Shown piece after piece: positions 26,726 to 37,293 of a DNA stretch of 64,000 nt. A program made the translations under genes and the position numbers. Under the pieces are notes generated by a model. It saw only the letters and a list, made by a program, of their open reading frames with translations, was not told the origin of the DNA and made no database searches. Within the stretch, counting starts at the first letter, position 1. Each line of letters starts with the position of its first letter. The stretch lies in the NCBI GenBank assembly GCA_905250075.1, contig CAJNOP010000298.1, positions 62,001 to 126,000 on the forward strand, written 5' to 3'. This DNA comes from Rotaria sp. Silwood1. Its lineage: Eukaryota; Rotifera; Eurotatoria; Philodinida; Philodinidae.

Positions 26726-27323
26726 ATGGCCAGTGGTAAAAGTGTTGAAGCACTCAAAGGCACTTGGGATCATGTATGAATATATATATATCGTCTATCT
26801 GCATTATATCTAGTTTTTTTCATTAGATTAACGATGAAAATATGGATGCGTTCATGAAAGAGATTGGTGTCGGAACAGCTATGCGTATGATGGCCAAAGG
26901 TATTAAACCTCGCATCGTTATCAGTGAAGATCGTGGCAAGTGGATGTTGCGATCAGAGAACACACTCAAAAAGATATCGCTCGAGTTTACGCCCAATGTT
27001 GAATTTGATGAAACAACACCTGATGGGCGTGAAGTCAAGGTCTATATACATTTATATTTCTTAGTTTTATCTTCTACTCTCCCTATTCATCATTTTCATT
27101 GAAACTTTTTTAGACAATCGTTCGATTTAAAGACGGTGCATGGGAACATACAACTCGTGACAAGCATGGAAAAGAATGGATTGCAACTCGTTATGTAAAT
27201 GATGAAGGTCAACAACAGATTGTAAGTTATCAATTGTCTCTTGCGATTTATTAAACTTGAGTTTTATAGGATATGAAATGTGGTTCAGTGACAGCTCATC
27301 GTTGGTTCAAACGTGTCGAGTAG
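26726..27323 (+). CDS. Intracellular fatty-acid-binding protein (FABP/CRABP family)
   Basis: Four exons (26726-26773, 26827-27039, 27114-27221, 27270-27323) total 423 nt and give 140 aa, the usual family length plus a short N-terminal extension. The protein is a cytosolic beta-barrel carrier of long-chain fatty acids or retinoids. Family marks: the GTW near residue 13, then M.AFMKEIGVGTAMR (helix-turn-helix lid) and K..I.I..D..KW.....NT.K...L.F, then EFDETTPDGREVK and the late strands ending in a basic tail. Introns 2 and 3 fall where vertebrate FABP genes have theirs (after the DGREVK-type and QQQI-type strands); intron 1 is about nine residues earlier. The ligand-carboxylate motif, normally R-x-Y near the C-terminus, reads R134-W-F136, so the tyrosine is replaced by phenylalanine. 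Which ligand it binds cannot be told from sequence. Confidence 0.92.
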
Positions 27324-29586
27324 TCATTAAATTATTACAACCAAAACTCGATTTAATATTGTTGTATTTTTATGTGTAGTTCTATATATATCTATATCGT
27401 GTTCATTTACTAGTATGACAATCCTATCAATCAAGTTAGTCGTTGAGTCTAATTGATGAAGTTTATATTGTAATGTTTGAAGAAGCGTCCAAAGAGTGAG
27501 AATTTTGGAAACATGTGAAACTATCGATATTTTCACTATCTTTCAGCAAGTTACCAATATTACAGACTTCCTAGCTGTTTTATATTAGTCTAGGATTTAA
27601 TCATCATTATTATAGAGTTCAACAATTCTAGGTTCTTTAATAAATCTTCTAATTAATTTAATATCTTGACTCTACATTGAAGTGTCATGCTCTTAATTTA
27701 TCGTACCCACTTCATAGAAAGCCGTTGTATAGATTTCTCTTGTTTATCATTGATTATTTCAATAGGTTTTCCATTTCTTTAGTTGTAATTTTCAAAAGAA
27801 CAAGTATAAGTCTCAATGACAGAGAAAATGATAATGAGATACGAAGTACTGCAGTATCTGATATGACAAGAAAAAGACACTTGACAACAACTAGCGATGA
27901 TGAAATCAACGATACGATGATCATGGTTTATATCAAGCATGAAATAACATGAGAATCAAATCAATAACAGTCATCATGATCTTTTATTGTCAAATTTCAA
28001 AATAATGTGTGAAAAATGCCAAATGTACTCGAGCAAACAGAATATATACATGATAGACTAGACTTTTTTGATGCTGACATGTCATATTGATTAATCAGAT
28101 TGTTTATTCTTTTATAAAATCATTTATCAGAGTTGTCAACGATGAGAACCTAGATAAAACCAAAATCTAATCGTATAAATTATTATTTTTTTATTTGTAG
28201 ATGAAATAAGAAAAGGAAGTGCAATATTTCATATTGAAGAGAGTAGTTACAAAACTAAATATTTTGATCATAATATAAAATTTTGATATACAAATTAATA
28301 ATGCATTAAGACAATCTCATTGTTGACCTATTTCGTTGGAAGACCTTTTCTACTGACATTTAGAAAGCAAGAGAAAAATTATTTTACTCTTGAAAAGACT
28401 TTTTTCGTATTGTTTTGGGCGAGTATTAAATATGATGAATGTGCATGTGTCATAGACTAGTTTATCTTTATTCGCGGCAACATCCTATGTGAAGGCATTA
28501 AAAAACAACCATATAGCCATAATATGAAAGAATTTTAATCTTAAACTGCATCCTAAGTAGCAGGTCGTAACATTTTGGCCAATACTGATGCACCGTAGAT
28601 TATTATATTAAGCCGTTAATTTAAAATAGGACACAAAAGAAAAAGCAATATTTCTCTCGAGTGTTCGAATGAAAACATTCAACTGACATTTTTAGTTAAA
28701 GCAAGAAGAAGAAGTTTGTTAAACTCTCATTATGTCAGTGAAAAACTTTGTTTATTTTTCTTGTTCTCTACACAAAACAAATAGAACATCGAATTCTTTG
28801 ATTGCTCGGTACTAGTATCTTATTGACATTATTGATACATGGTTGATTATTCAGTCTATTCTAAAAGTTTCAACCATGAATGAATAGTGAGAATTTATGA
28901 AGAAAATTGCAACTGTGTGTCATGTACTCTTGTGATTCTGTATTCTTTTTGAAGCTTTTTTCATCGAAAAATAGAAAGCAAGAAATTCTTTTTACAGCTA
29001 CACAAAAGTACATGAGATATCGTAGGAATTTTCTTGAAGAATTCTTACTATTTATATATATCAATGATGTACGACAATAGTATGGAAAAATAACCGAAAA
29101 TAGTAGATTTCACATATGCATTGCTCTGAAAGATTTATGATGTCGACAATGGAAAAGGACTCAATACTTTCTGTAAATATAAATCTTTTTGAATAACAAG
29201 AAGAGAAACTCTTTTGAAGCATTGAAAAGAATGGCAACGCATTTTTTCCGCTCCGGGTGAAAAGGTCATGTATTACTCATACGATCAAGAATCATAACAT
29301 AAAGCAAAATATCATTATTCGTTTTTCGTACATAGAAGTCTATAAAATAAGTTTAATGCATTCTTGTCTTCAGACAACACTTGACAAGAAAAGAAACATA
29401 AACAGCAGAAAATAAATGTTAACATCAGAGAAAACAAATAATCATTTGCATTTCTTAGTAAATTGTTTTATCATTGGTAGAAAAAAGTGATTTTTTTTCT
29501 CTGTTTTGACGATTCGCTAGCATAGCACGGCATATAAATAAAACAGAAAAGAGTGTTGTCGACAATCACATTCAAAACAGACGAAT
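27324..29586. other. Intergenic region, nothing specific seen
   Basis: AT-rich. Candidate frames such as 27677-27952 and 28870-29064 are short and lack splice, composition or family support. A possible poly-A signal for the upstream gene (AATAAA, about 27639) lies roughly 315 bp after its stop. Confidence 0.35.
29533..29540 (+). promoter_or_regulatory. TATA box of the small secreted protein gene
   Basis: TATAAATA lies 47 bp before the ATG at 29587, a suitable spacing for a short 5' UTR. The same octamer stands 35 bp before the other small secreted-protein gene at 55103. Confidence 0.5.
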
Positions 29587-30093
29587 ATGATTAAGATTGC
29601 CATCTTCATTGCTCTAGTAAGTTATTGTTTCTTTTTTTCTTTTTAATAATATAAAGCCAAGCTCTGAATTGAATTAAAGACATGTGTGGCCATTTCTTCG
29701 CCTCGAGATTCTGATTCCAACGAAAGATTTGGTTTTCATTTTCGTCATGGTAGACAACCTACATGGTCATCAAAATTATGTCAAAACCAAACGTTAGCAC
29801 AATCATATTTAAATTATACTCGACAACTTATAAATACTCTTGAAACAAATGGTTCGTATACACAAGTTCTTCAAAAACGTGCCCAAGCAATAGCTTATTT
29901 TAAAAATGATAATAATACTGCTTTTCTATCATCGAACTGCAGTCAATTTTTTGCTGGTCTCAAATATGCTCGAAAACTTGATGCACAAGCTTTAAAACAA
30001 CAACAAATGTATGAGAATAATGCTGCTCGTCTCTACAAACAAATTCTTCATTCTCTTCTTGGCTTTCGTTTTTTTGTAGATGATGATTTTTAA
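29587..30093 (+). CDS. Small secreted protein, unknown family
   Basis: Two exons (29587-29616 and 29680-30093; 444 nt, 147 aa) joined by a 63-bp GT-AG intron in phase 0. The short first exon supplies the start of a signal peptide (MIKIAIFIAL), and the second completes it, so the mature protein probably begins near residue 17. The mature part has two cysteines (in KLCQNQ and SNCSQF), several N-glycosylation sequons (NQT, NYT, NGS, NNT, NCS), and a mostly helical, Gln/Ala/Tyr-rich C-terminal half. I do not recognise a family. A TATA box upstream and an AATAAA (30153-30158) 60 bp after the stop support a real, compact gene. Confidence 0.7.
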
Positions 30094-30152
30094 CAATTAT
30101 TTAGTTTTTCATATACATGATATCTATATATATTTCGAAGTTTTTGAACACC

Positions 30153-30158
30153 AATAAA
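30153..30158 (+). other. Polyadenylation signal AATAAA
   Basis: AATAAA lies 60 bp downstream of the stop codon of the small secreted-protein gene, at a distance typical for the 3' end of a short transcript. Confidence 0.45.
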
Positions 30159-32088
30159 CATGATACCATGTGCAAAATAGTTTCTTTGTTAAAGTTATTT
30201 GACATAATACTTCTATTAATTGAAATAAGAGGTTACTGTTTCAACACATTGTTTGCAAAAAATATTTACTTTGTTGATATTCGTAAAGTGTAAAATACTT
30301 GAGTTTCAGAAGATTTACAAATAGCACTTTACTAATGAGTTTTGGTAGATATTTCGAAATCGTAGTTCAAGACTATATCGATCTTTCTTTTGGAGTAGTC
30401 TCTAAAATCAATGAATTATCATAAAGAATTATTCAAGAATCAGTTGATCAGATGAAAGATGTTGCAAAGATTACTTTTTGCTCGTATGGTTAAGAAGGAT
30501 TTGAACATTGTCTACATCGATTTTATAATTTTAAAAAGAAATGTGATTTCAATTCACACTGATTAAATCGAAGAGAATTTATATATTATATGAACGAATA
30601 GGACAATCTAAGAAAACGTTCAAAGCGAAAAGATTGAATGAAAAAGAATTCTCAGTACTGTTTCTTTGGTGTAAAAATATGACATATACAAAATCTGATT
30701 ACTATGGAAATCATACGCACACTTCACACCCACGAATAATATACTGCTTGAAAAGTAGGTGGAAAGGTAAGTCATAGTGACACATTGCTTTTTGAAGCTT
30801 GTTCAAATTAGGTCGAATTCATTTTCCAATATTTCTTTTGCTGGAACATTTCTTAAAACGATTTAGCGATCATTCTAATCTTTTTAGCTCACATAAATAA
30901 TCAGGTATACAAAACAGAAATTTCGATAGTTTACGAAGGCATAATCAGTGAATTCAATGGATTTTTAGTAAGTCAACTTATCTGAAAAGGAAACTTCGAT
31001 TTAATCTTTGTAATAAGAAACATTTACAGACGAAGTTACTAAGAAATTAACATGAAATTCGGAAGAATACCAACAAGTAAATAACATACTTCAAAGAAAT
31101 AACAGTAATTGTCCGGACGTCACAATGAACTTTTCAAGCTATTATCTACTATATTAAAACCTCAAACGAAAAATGTGAGAGTCATTTCTTATTCTATATA
31201 CATTTATTTCTATAGATATATTCCTTAGTTTATGTATACAAATGTGAAAGAAACAAGTTTCGGTAATTTTCTTAGTAATTACAGAAGTTTCCTCCATAAT
31301 CGGGTGGAAATTGGTTCTCATGTTTTAGGATTCTCCAAAAATTGTATGTCAAATTCATTCAGATATGGTACGTTTTTGGACTCTTATCATTTTCGTTTAA
31401 TTTCCTTATAGTTTATCGAAGATATATCTAATATCTTTAGCTTACTAGAAAACTCATGGCTGAAGCATACTGGTTACTGGAATTATGTAGGAAGTTGTAT
31501 GTGCTATATATGAGTAAATATCGAAGTTAAGTGAAAATTAGCTCTCTATATCTCATGATGTTTCAAAAATGTTCTGTAAATTTCAGTATCTTGTTGATGG
31601 ACAATTCTGTGCAGTTTGTAAGAATTTTTAGTAATTGCGGTATGTTGTCAAAATATTGTTTTTTGCGTAATAATAGTTTCTGCATATGATATTTTATGAA
31701 CGAAATACCTTTTTTTGGAAATCTGAACACTGTTGGGAATAGGAAGAGATTGTAAAGTAATATGAACAAAAAGAACGTCTGATTCGCTTGTGAAATTTGT
31801 TATCGTCTCTTGCATCAGCTGAAGTAAAATTCTGACGGATATTGACGAACACTTTGCGATAGATCGATAGCTACATAGTTTTCTGTCCTTTTATTTGTTG
31901 TCGAACCAATACGGTTCGACAAGGGGTATTATGAATGTATTGGGTAATTACAAAAGAGTTATAGAAACAATCGATTGATCTATAAATTGCATATTTTCGT
32001 TTGTTCGCCTTCTTCTATTTCACAGATAAGTTTTCTTTTTCTAAGAGTCAGAGAATTGTTTTTACTATCAAATTGTTTTCGCACAGAT
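30159..32088. other. Intergenic region with one short perfect hairpin
   Basis: No protein-like frame. A perfect hairpin with 10-bp arms (TTGTCGAACC at 31898-31907, GGTTCGACAA at 31913-31922, 5-nt loop) lies near its end. The GGTTCGA of the hairpin recalls a tRNA T-arm, but no other tRNA arms are present around it. Confidence 0.35.
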
Positions 32089-33782
32089 TTGACGCAATTT
32101 TCGATGTACAAACATCTAATATCAACGTATGGACTAATCTAAATATTGATGCTGATCCCAAACCCTATCTTGTCAATACTGGCGTTACTTTGGCTCAACA
32201 TATTTAAGCACAAAACGCCAATATGCCACTCTATTTAGAAACGATGCTTACGCTCGGTGTAAATGGTGTAGAAATTCTACAAAAAGTCAAAGCATGTGCA
32301 TTGGCTGCAGTCTGGTGTCGACATGACTATAAATTGGCTAATACTTTAGTGTGATACCGTCGTCTATTCTCCCTTACTGAAGTACTTAAAGCAATGACTA
32401 TGTTAGATGTTCTACGACAAATTCGTGTACACGAAAAGAAGCTCAAACGATTGAAATCAAGCAAAGTCAAAGCGAAAACGGTAACACTCGGCAAGATCAA
32501 GAACAACATTGATAATTTGAATCAGCTAAAACCATTCAATGGATCTGCCAGCGATGCAGTAGTTCGCCATATTCAGCGATGGACAAACACATTATCACAA
32601 CAAGAGCTCGAGTATTTTGCGTTGCATATGCCGACAGAACCGTGGCGAAAACTCGCTGTTATTGTTCATTTCAATCGGACCAGAGATTTTCCGGCTCTTC
32701 CTTGATTTTTACCATTCTGTTTTGAAAAACAAGCACCACCAGAAACAATGGTCGCTCGATGTCAAATCTTGACTAATGATAACGTGAATACATTATTTAA
32801 AGAATTCGAAATTCCCTATTCACGTCTCAAGCAATTCAAAGATCAATTAGAGGATGCATCGAAGGCAAGAATTACCGTGAGCGAAGATAAAATCGATACT
32901 CTTGTGTGGTATTATGAAGACTTGCAATGTTCAGCGGTCAATGATATTATCAGTGAGCGAATACATGACGGTAAATGAGTCACATTGTCTTATGGCAAAC
33001 TTATGGAACGTTTGTTGCTCTTCCACATGTTATGTGAAAATGAAATGTAATTTTCACAAGATCTCGACCATCAAAACGGTAGCAATTCAAGCGCACATTC
33101 TAATGATCAACCAATACATTTCAACAAGACGAAATTTTACACGGACTTACTGCCAATAGCCGAAGCTCAGTTACAGAAGGTCAAACTCGATGAAAGTTGC
33201 CGTTTGCATGGCAACCATCTTATCATCGCTTCTGACGGCCATCTGTTAGGCTAAATTGACCTTCTTTACCAGTACATCGTTTGTACCAGCCTTTGTGCCT
33301 AGAACGATTGACGAGGTTCTCTTGCTGGCGTTGATAACTCAAGTCGATCCTTGGATAGTTAATGCTGCTGGTCTAGCACTTTATTATGATGCTAATGAAG
33401 TGATTAAAACTTTTGTGATGGTCACCGATGAAGGAGAAAATACCGATGGTTAACTGGCGGATGAAATGATGACGCGATTCTTTGACCTGTTCATGGGATA
33501 TCGGGCAGAAGTCTACCCAGCCAAATTAGTCTTCATCTCATTCCTGTCACATCAACATGCTCAAGATGACATTTATTTCCAATTCATTACGGCAAATGTT
33601 CCAGACGTTCTTCAAGTAAGATTGAATAAGTTGTTATTTTTGGAGATTCATTTCTCACCAACGTCGCTTTCTACAAAATTTAGATCAAATTCAATCGAGA
33701 ACGTCCTGACTTAACTGAGATTGATAATTTACTCGGTTTTCTGTCGATCAGCTCAACAGATTTATTCGACAATAATCAATAG
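32089..33782 (+). pseudogene. Decayed gene for a vWA-domain protein
   Basis: A long, coherent coding relic. One frame runs from about 32089 to about 33240 with stops at 32205, 32352, 32703 and 32976 and further ones after 33050; protein-like sequence resumes in another frame from about 33256, with a TAA near 33451, and ends after a 68-bp GT-AG intron (33616-33683). The N-terminal part (VNGVEILQKVKACALAAVW, then LKAMTMLDVLRQIR and WTNTLSQQELEYFALHMP) is helical and well conserved in style. The C-terminal part (KTFVMVTDEGENTDG, AKLVFISFL, VLQIKFNRERPDL) has the alternating strands of a von Willebrand factor A fold. The expected DxSxS metal site falls at the frame change near 33240 and is not readable. 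The retained intron argues against a processed copy. I do not know the exact family. Confidence 0.7.
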
Positions 33783-34694
33783 AAAAACAGCACATCGATT
33801 GAAGTTCTTATGGAGACCTCTTCAACAATAATGAATTTATTCGTCAGTGCATGAGTAGTTCTAGTATTTGTTTGATTTAATTCACTTTTTTTGCAAAAAA
33901 AACCTATAAATAGTAATAATAAATGTAAGCCAATCATTCTATAAAATATCAGAAAAAGAACCTAGTGCTGAATACAGAGAGCATGCAAATGTTTATTGTG
34001 TCAGTGACAAAACTCTCATGGTCGCAATATTCGAACAAATGAGCTGATGTTTTGTCTGGATAAACATGGCAGACTAGACTATCGATATGACCATAAAAAT
34101 TGTAATGCAGGTGAACGAAGAATAAAATGATATCTGTCGCTTCATATGGCATCGATCATATATATCATTGTTAGGAGAAGAGGAGTTACGCGTTGAAGAT
34201 GTCTCTGACAATACAAATAATTTTTTTGACTAGTAACACTAATTAATTCATTAAGTAGCAGTAGTAATATCATATTTTAGCAATAAAACAAAGAAAAACT
34301 ACATTATTTTATATGAATTACAGAAATAAAAAAGTTATTTACAATTGAAAAAAAAAGAAGAGTGAAAAACCCATATATTATTGTGTGAATAGAGCTTTTT
34401 TTGCTTTAGATGGTCTGCCTCTTTTTCTTTTTATATTTTATTTTGTAAAATTGAAAAGCTACGTATTTGGATATATAAATGAATTCATATTGCCCTTTGT
34501 TAACGGGTGATTGATCTAACAGATCAATACTGAACTACTACTTTATTTCAGAAATGGTAACTATATATATATATATATATGAATGAGCTAGGAAAAAATC
34601 AAACACTCTAGAAAAAAAACATAACGAAGAAGGGAATATACCTGAACAACATCAAGAGAAGAGAAATATTCAAGTGAGAGAAAGAAAACAAAAG

Positions 34695-34794
34695 ACATAT
34701 GTATATATCGGAGTTGATTTTAAAATTCGATCCCCTTTCAAAGGCGACTAGTTGACTTTGAAATATTTTAAAGACAACTCCGACACATACATGT
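34695..34794. repeat. 100-bp near-palindromic foldback (MITE-like)
   Basis: The sequence reads almost the same on both strands: ACATATGTATATATCGGAGTTG at the left matches the reverse complement of the right end (ACATGTATGTGTCGGAGTTG), TTTAAAAT follows on both sides, and the centre CAAAGGCGACTAGTTGACTTTG pairs with itself with few mismatches. It has no coding capacity and would form a long hairpin. Confidence 0.65.
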
Positions 34795-34881
34795 ATGTGC
34801 CGTACTTGTTATCTGTACAACATCGTAGAAGAGAAGAAAGGAAAAAAAAGATATATAAGCCAGTCAGGCTATAAGACCCTT

Positions 34882-35012
34882 TTTTATATAAAATCTACCT
34901 TATATAAAATTTACCTTTAATTTAAATAAATTATTGCTCTTTCAGTATAATTATTGCTCATTCAGTATATCTATTGCTCATTCTATATGATTATTGCTAA
35001 ATTTCATTATTG
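34882..35012. repeat. Short tandem repeats, 18-bp and about 19-bp units
   Basis: First comes a duplication of TATATAAAATCTACCT / TATATAAAATTTACCT (about 34884-34917). It is followed by four or five imperfect copies of a unit like ATTATTGCTCATTCAGTAT (about 34930-35012). The repeats are AT-rich and noncoding. Confidence 0.55.
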
Positions 35013-35221
35013 CTCAATTAAATATAAATCTTTTTTTTCAGTATAACGAAACATGATGTAGCTTGAAAATTTCTTAAAGTATTTTATATAGAGAAAAAAG
35101 TGTTGATGCTTATGAATTAATTTTGCTTCGTTTTGAGATTCTTCTTTATTTAACAAAAAATACGACACAGTTACATGCAATATTTTTTTTTCTCTTTGTG
35201 TGAAATAATAAATCAGTCCAT

Positions 35222-35821
35222 CTAATGATCGAACTTATTTGGATACGTGATACCATGATTGATACCAAGTTTTTGACGGCGTTGTCGAATTATTTCGCGG
35301 TAGCGTTTACAGGCAGTGTTTCGAAGTGTTTCCGCATCGTTGTAAAGCCAGTCAGCCCAGTCAAATAATCCAGCAGCTCGCTCCACTTCATTTTGCTCTG
35401 CACATTTCTCTGCTTCTTTTATGAGATGGTTGGCGATCTCATTCGTTAGTTCAATAAGCAAATTTTCATCAGAATCATGCATGAGTACCTTCTCAATATA
35501 GGTTGAAGCTAACTCGATGTGTTCCATCATGTGACAGCAAAAAATAAACACATTAATAACACAATTGAGTGGAAACACGATGGGCAAAATTTCGTGTGCC
35601 AATTTACCCGAAACTATAAGAAAAACGGACATATTATTTTTTTCTTGCTCATGAATGAACGCAACAGCTGAATTGACATCAGTAAATGTATATAATGGAT
35701 AGGTGACACGACGAAAACGGTTTTTCATTGTTTCATTGTTGCCTACTTCACCTATATGATCGTCTAGCCAAATAACAACATGCCGATGAAGTTGTTCCGC
35801 GTATTGAACGTTAAATGCCAT
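35222..35821 (-). CDS. Receiver-like/TIR-like alpha-beta domain protein, unknown function
   Basis: An intronless 199-aa frame with ordinary codon use. Residues 14-21 (VVIWLDDH) form a first hydrophobic strand ending in two acidic residues; a second and third strand follow (FLIVSG about 68-73 and INVFIFC about 90-96), spaced as in receiver or TIR-like alpha/beta folds. The C-terminal half (about 100-199) is helical, rich in Glu, Ala and Arg, and ends in a basic stretch before the last residues. No signal peptide or membrane span is seen. In my memory of bdelloid proteomes, similar strand patterns head longer proteins with repeat or ADP-ribosyltransferase-type tails; that is recollection and needs a search. 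Here there is no such tail. It could be a full short family member or a truncated copy; it has no internal stops. Confidence 0.65.
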   Translation of the reverse strand: MAFNVQYAEQLHRHVVIWLDDHIGEVGNNETMKNRFRRVTYPLYTFTDVNSAVAFIHEQEKNNMSVFLIVSGKLAHEILPIVFPLNCVINVFIFCCHMMEHIELASTYIEKVLMHDSDENLLIELTNEIANHLIKEAEKCAEQNEVERAAGLFDWADWLYNDAETLRNTACKRYREIIRQRRQKLGINHGITYPNKFDH

Positions 35822-37005
35822 TCGTCGCTTTCTTATCTAAAATTTGATGCAAACAGTTTCTTATATAAAATATGAAATAGTGCAAAGTGATTGTTCTCTT
35901 ATATACGTTCTGTTATGCACGCATCGAGGAAGGTAAAGAAAGAAGAACATGACACACTTTTGCGTCATGTACTTCGGATGCTTGTGTTTTTATATCAGTT
36001 GGAATATTTCAACCGCTTCAAAATCAAACAGTTGGAAGCCATGCGTTTGCAAACAAAATTATTTTTTTTTACATTGGATGTAGGTGTCGAGTATGAATAT
36101 AAATGGGTTTAAGGACCTGCAATATTAGTCTTCCATCATCGACATCTACAACCATACTCACACGATTTATTCTTGAAATTATGAAACTTCTTTAAAAGTC
36201 AAAAAAGTTTACTTCAGATTTGCGTTTATCATGATTAAGTTCATAGGTGTTCCCTATCGATATATGAAATATAGGAACTGTTAGTCTGTTGATTAAGGCT
36301 AATTCTTTTTAGATAGATTTTATTCTACTCTCATTTAACATAACATTATATCTAGTTCGAAAAAGAAACCAATCATAAGTCTGACAAAAAGAAAAAGAAG
36401 AAGCAGAAGAAGGTAGTGGTTCATAGATAGCGTCACTACCTAACAGTAACATCATTATTTTGATGATAATTCATAAATGCTAACAGCTATCGATTCATAT
36501 TTTCACCATTTTCATATAAATATAATTCGGATGATCGTCGACATTTTCCAAAATATGAATATTCAGCTGTGAAATATAAGTTTCTCCGATATGATACAGC
36601 AAAGTTGAAATCTAAAATAAGAATAAAACCTGAATATCAATTTGAAACGAATAACTATGAGAAAATTCAAACTTTTTTCTTTTGGTACACCTTTTATCAA
36701 ATCATTTGCACATACGAACCCCTTTTTGATTTTTCTTTTTTAAGGATTAAACTATCGCCAATTTGATGTTAGTGATAGCTAGTCAGATATCTACTATTGT
36801 AAAACAACAATATTTTTTAGATTTTGATCTTTACTAGTAATCCGTTATTGCTTGTAGGGATGTTAAATAATATCATCAGCATCATATAACGTTTAAGAAA
36901 TACGTATGATAACATTTTATGCTATCATATTTAAAGTTTTCAGTTAAACATATACAAAAAACTATTATTAAATCGAATGAAAATCAAAGAAAAATTTTCT
37001 TAATG
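35822..37005. other. Intergenic region, nothing specific seen
   Basis: Short frames on both strands (such as 35891-36112 and 36569-36766) are Lys/Phe-rich by base composition and resemble no family. A lysine-codon-rich stretch near 36380-36410 is an A-rich low-complexity run. Confidence 0.3.
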
Positions 37006-37293
37006 CTACTGCCTACTTTGAGAGAGAATTCTTGGAGCTATAGTAAATAGATCTTTAAGTTGTGCTGCTTCAATTAATGAGTCTAAATCGTTGATTCTTT
37101 CTTCGCTTATCGTCTGTTCCAGGTCAGAATTATTATTATCAATATTTATTTTGTTTTCTGTATTGATTTTATTACTATTTACCACAGAATTATTGGTATT
37201 GGTTAGAATTAAGGTTGATAAAGATGACAGGATGATGTTACCATTTGATTGTGATCGACTATTTTCTTTACTTCTTTTAGCATTTCGTCTCAA
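37006..37293 (-). CDS. Possible short low-complexity protein or exon
   Basis: An open frame of about 95 codons with a Ser/Asn-rich, low-complexity start and a more ordinary, charged helical end (ISEERINDLDSLIEAAQ, then a basic tail and stop). It has no ATG near its 5' end. An acceptor-like site (pyrimidine run then GAG) precedes it, and an ATG with a short open frame lies about 70 bp upstream, but the phases I tried do not join cleanly. It may be the last exon of a small gene or a chance frame. No family recognised. Confidence 0.25.
   Translation of the reverse strand: MRRNAKRSKENSRSQSNGNIILSSLSTLILTNTNNSVVNSNKINTENKINIDNNNSDLEQTISEERINDLDSLIEAAQLKDLFTIAPRILSQSRQ

Larger units (their letters stand above)
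33783..35221. other. Intergenic region with a foldback and short tandem repeats
   Basis: No gene seen. It holds an AT microsatellite near 34563-34580, the 100-bp palindrome at 34695-34794 and the tandem repeat at 34882-35012, listed separately. Confidence 0.5.

Noticed and set aside
31898..31922. Hairpin with GGTTCGA as a tRNA T-arm
   Set aside because: The stem is 10 bp and no acceptor, D or anticodon arms are found around it.
34930..35012. CRISPR-like array
   Set aside because: The units are adjacent, imperfect and AT-rich, with no spacers; it is an ordinary tandem repeat in a eukaryote.
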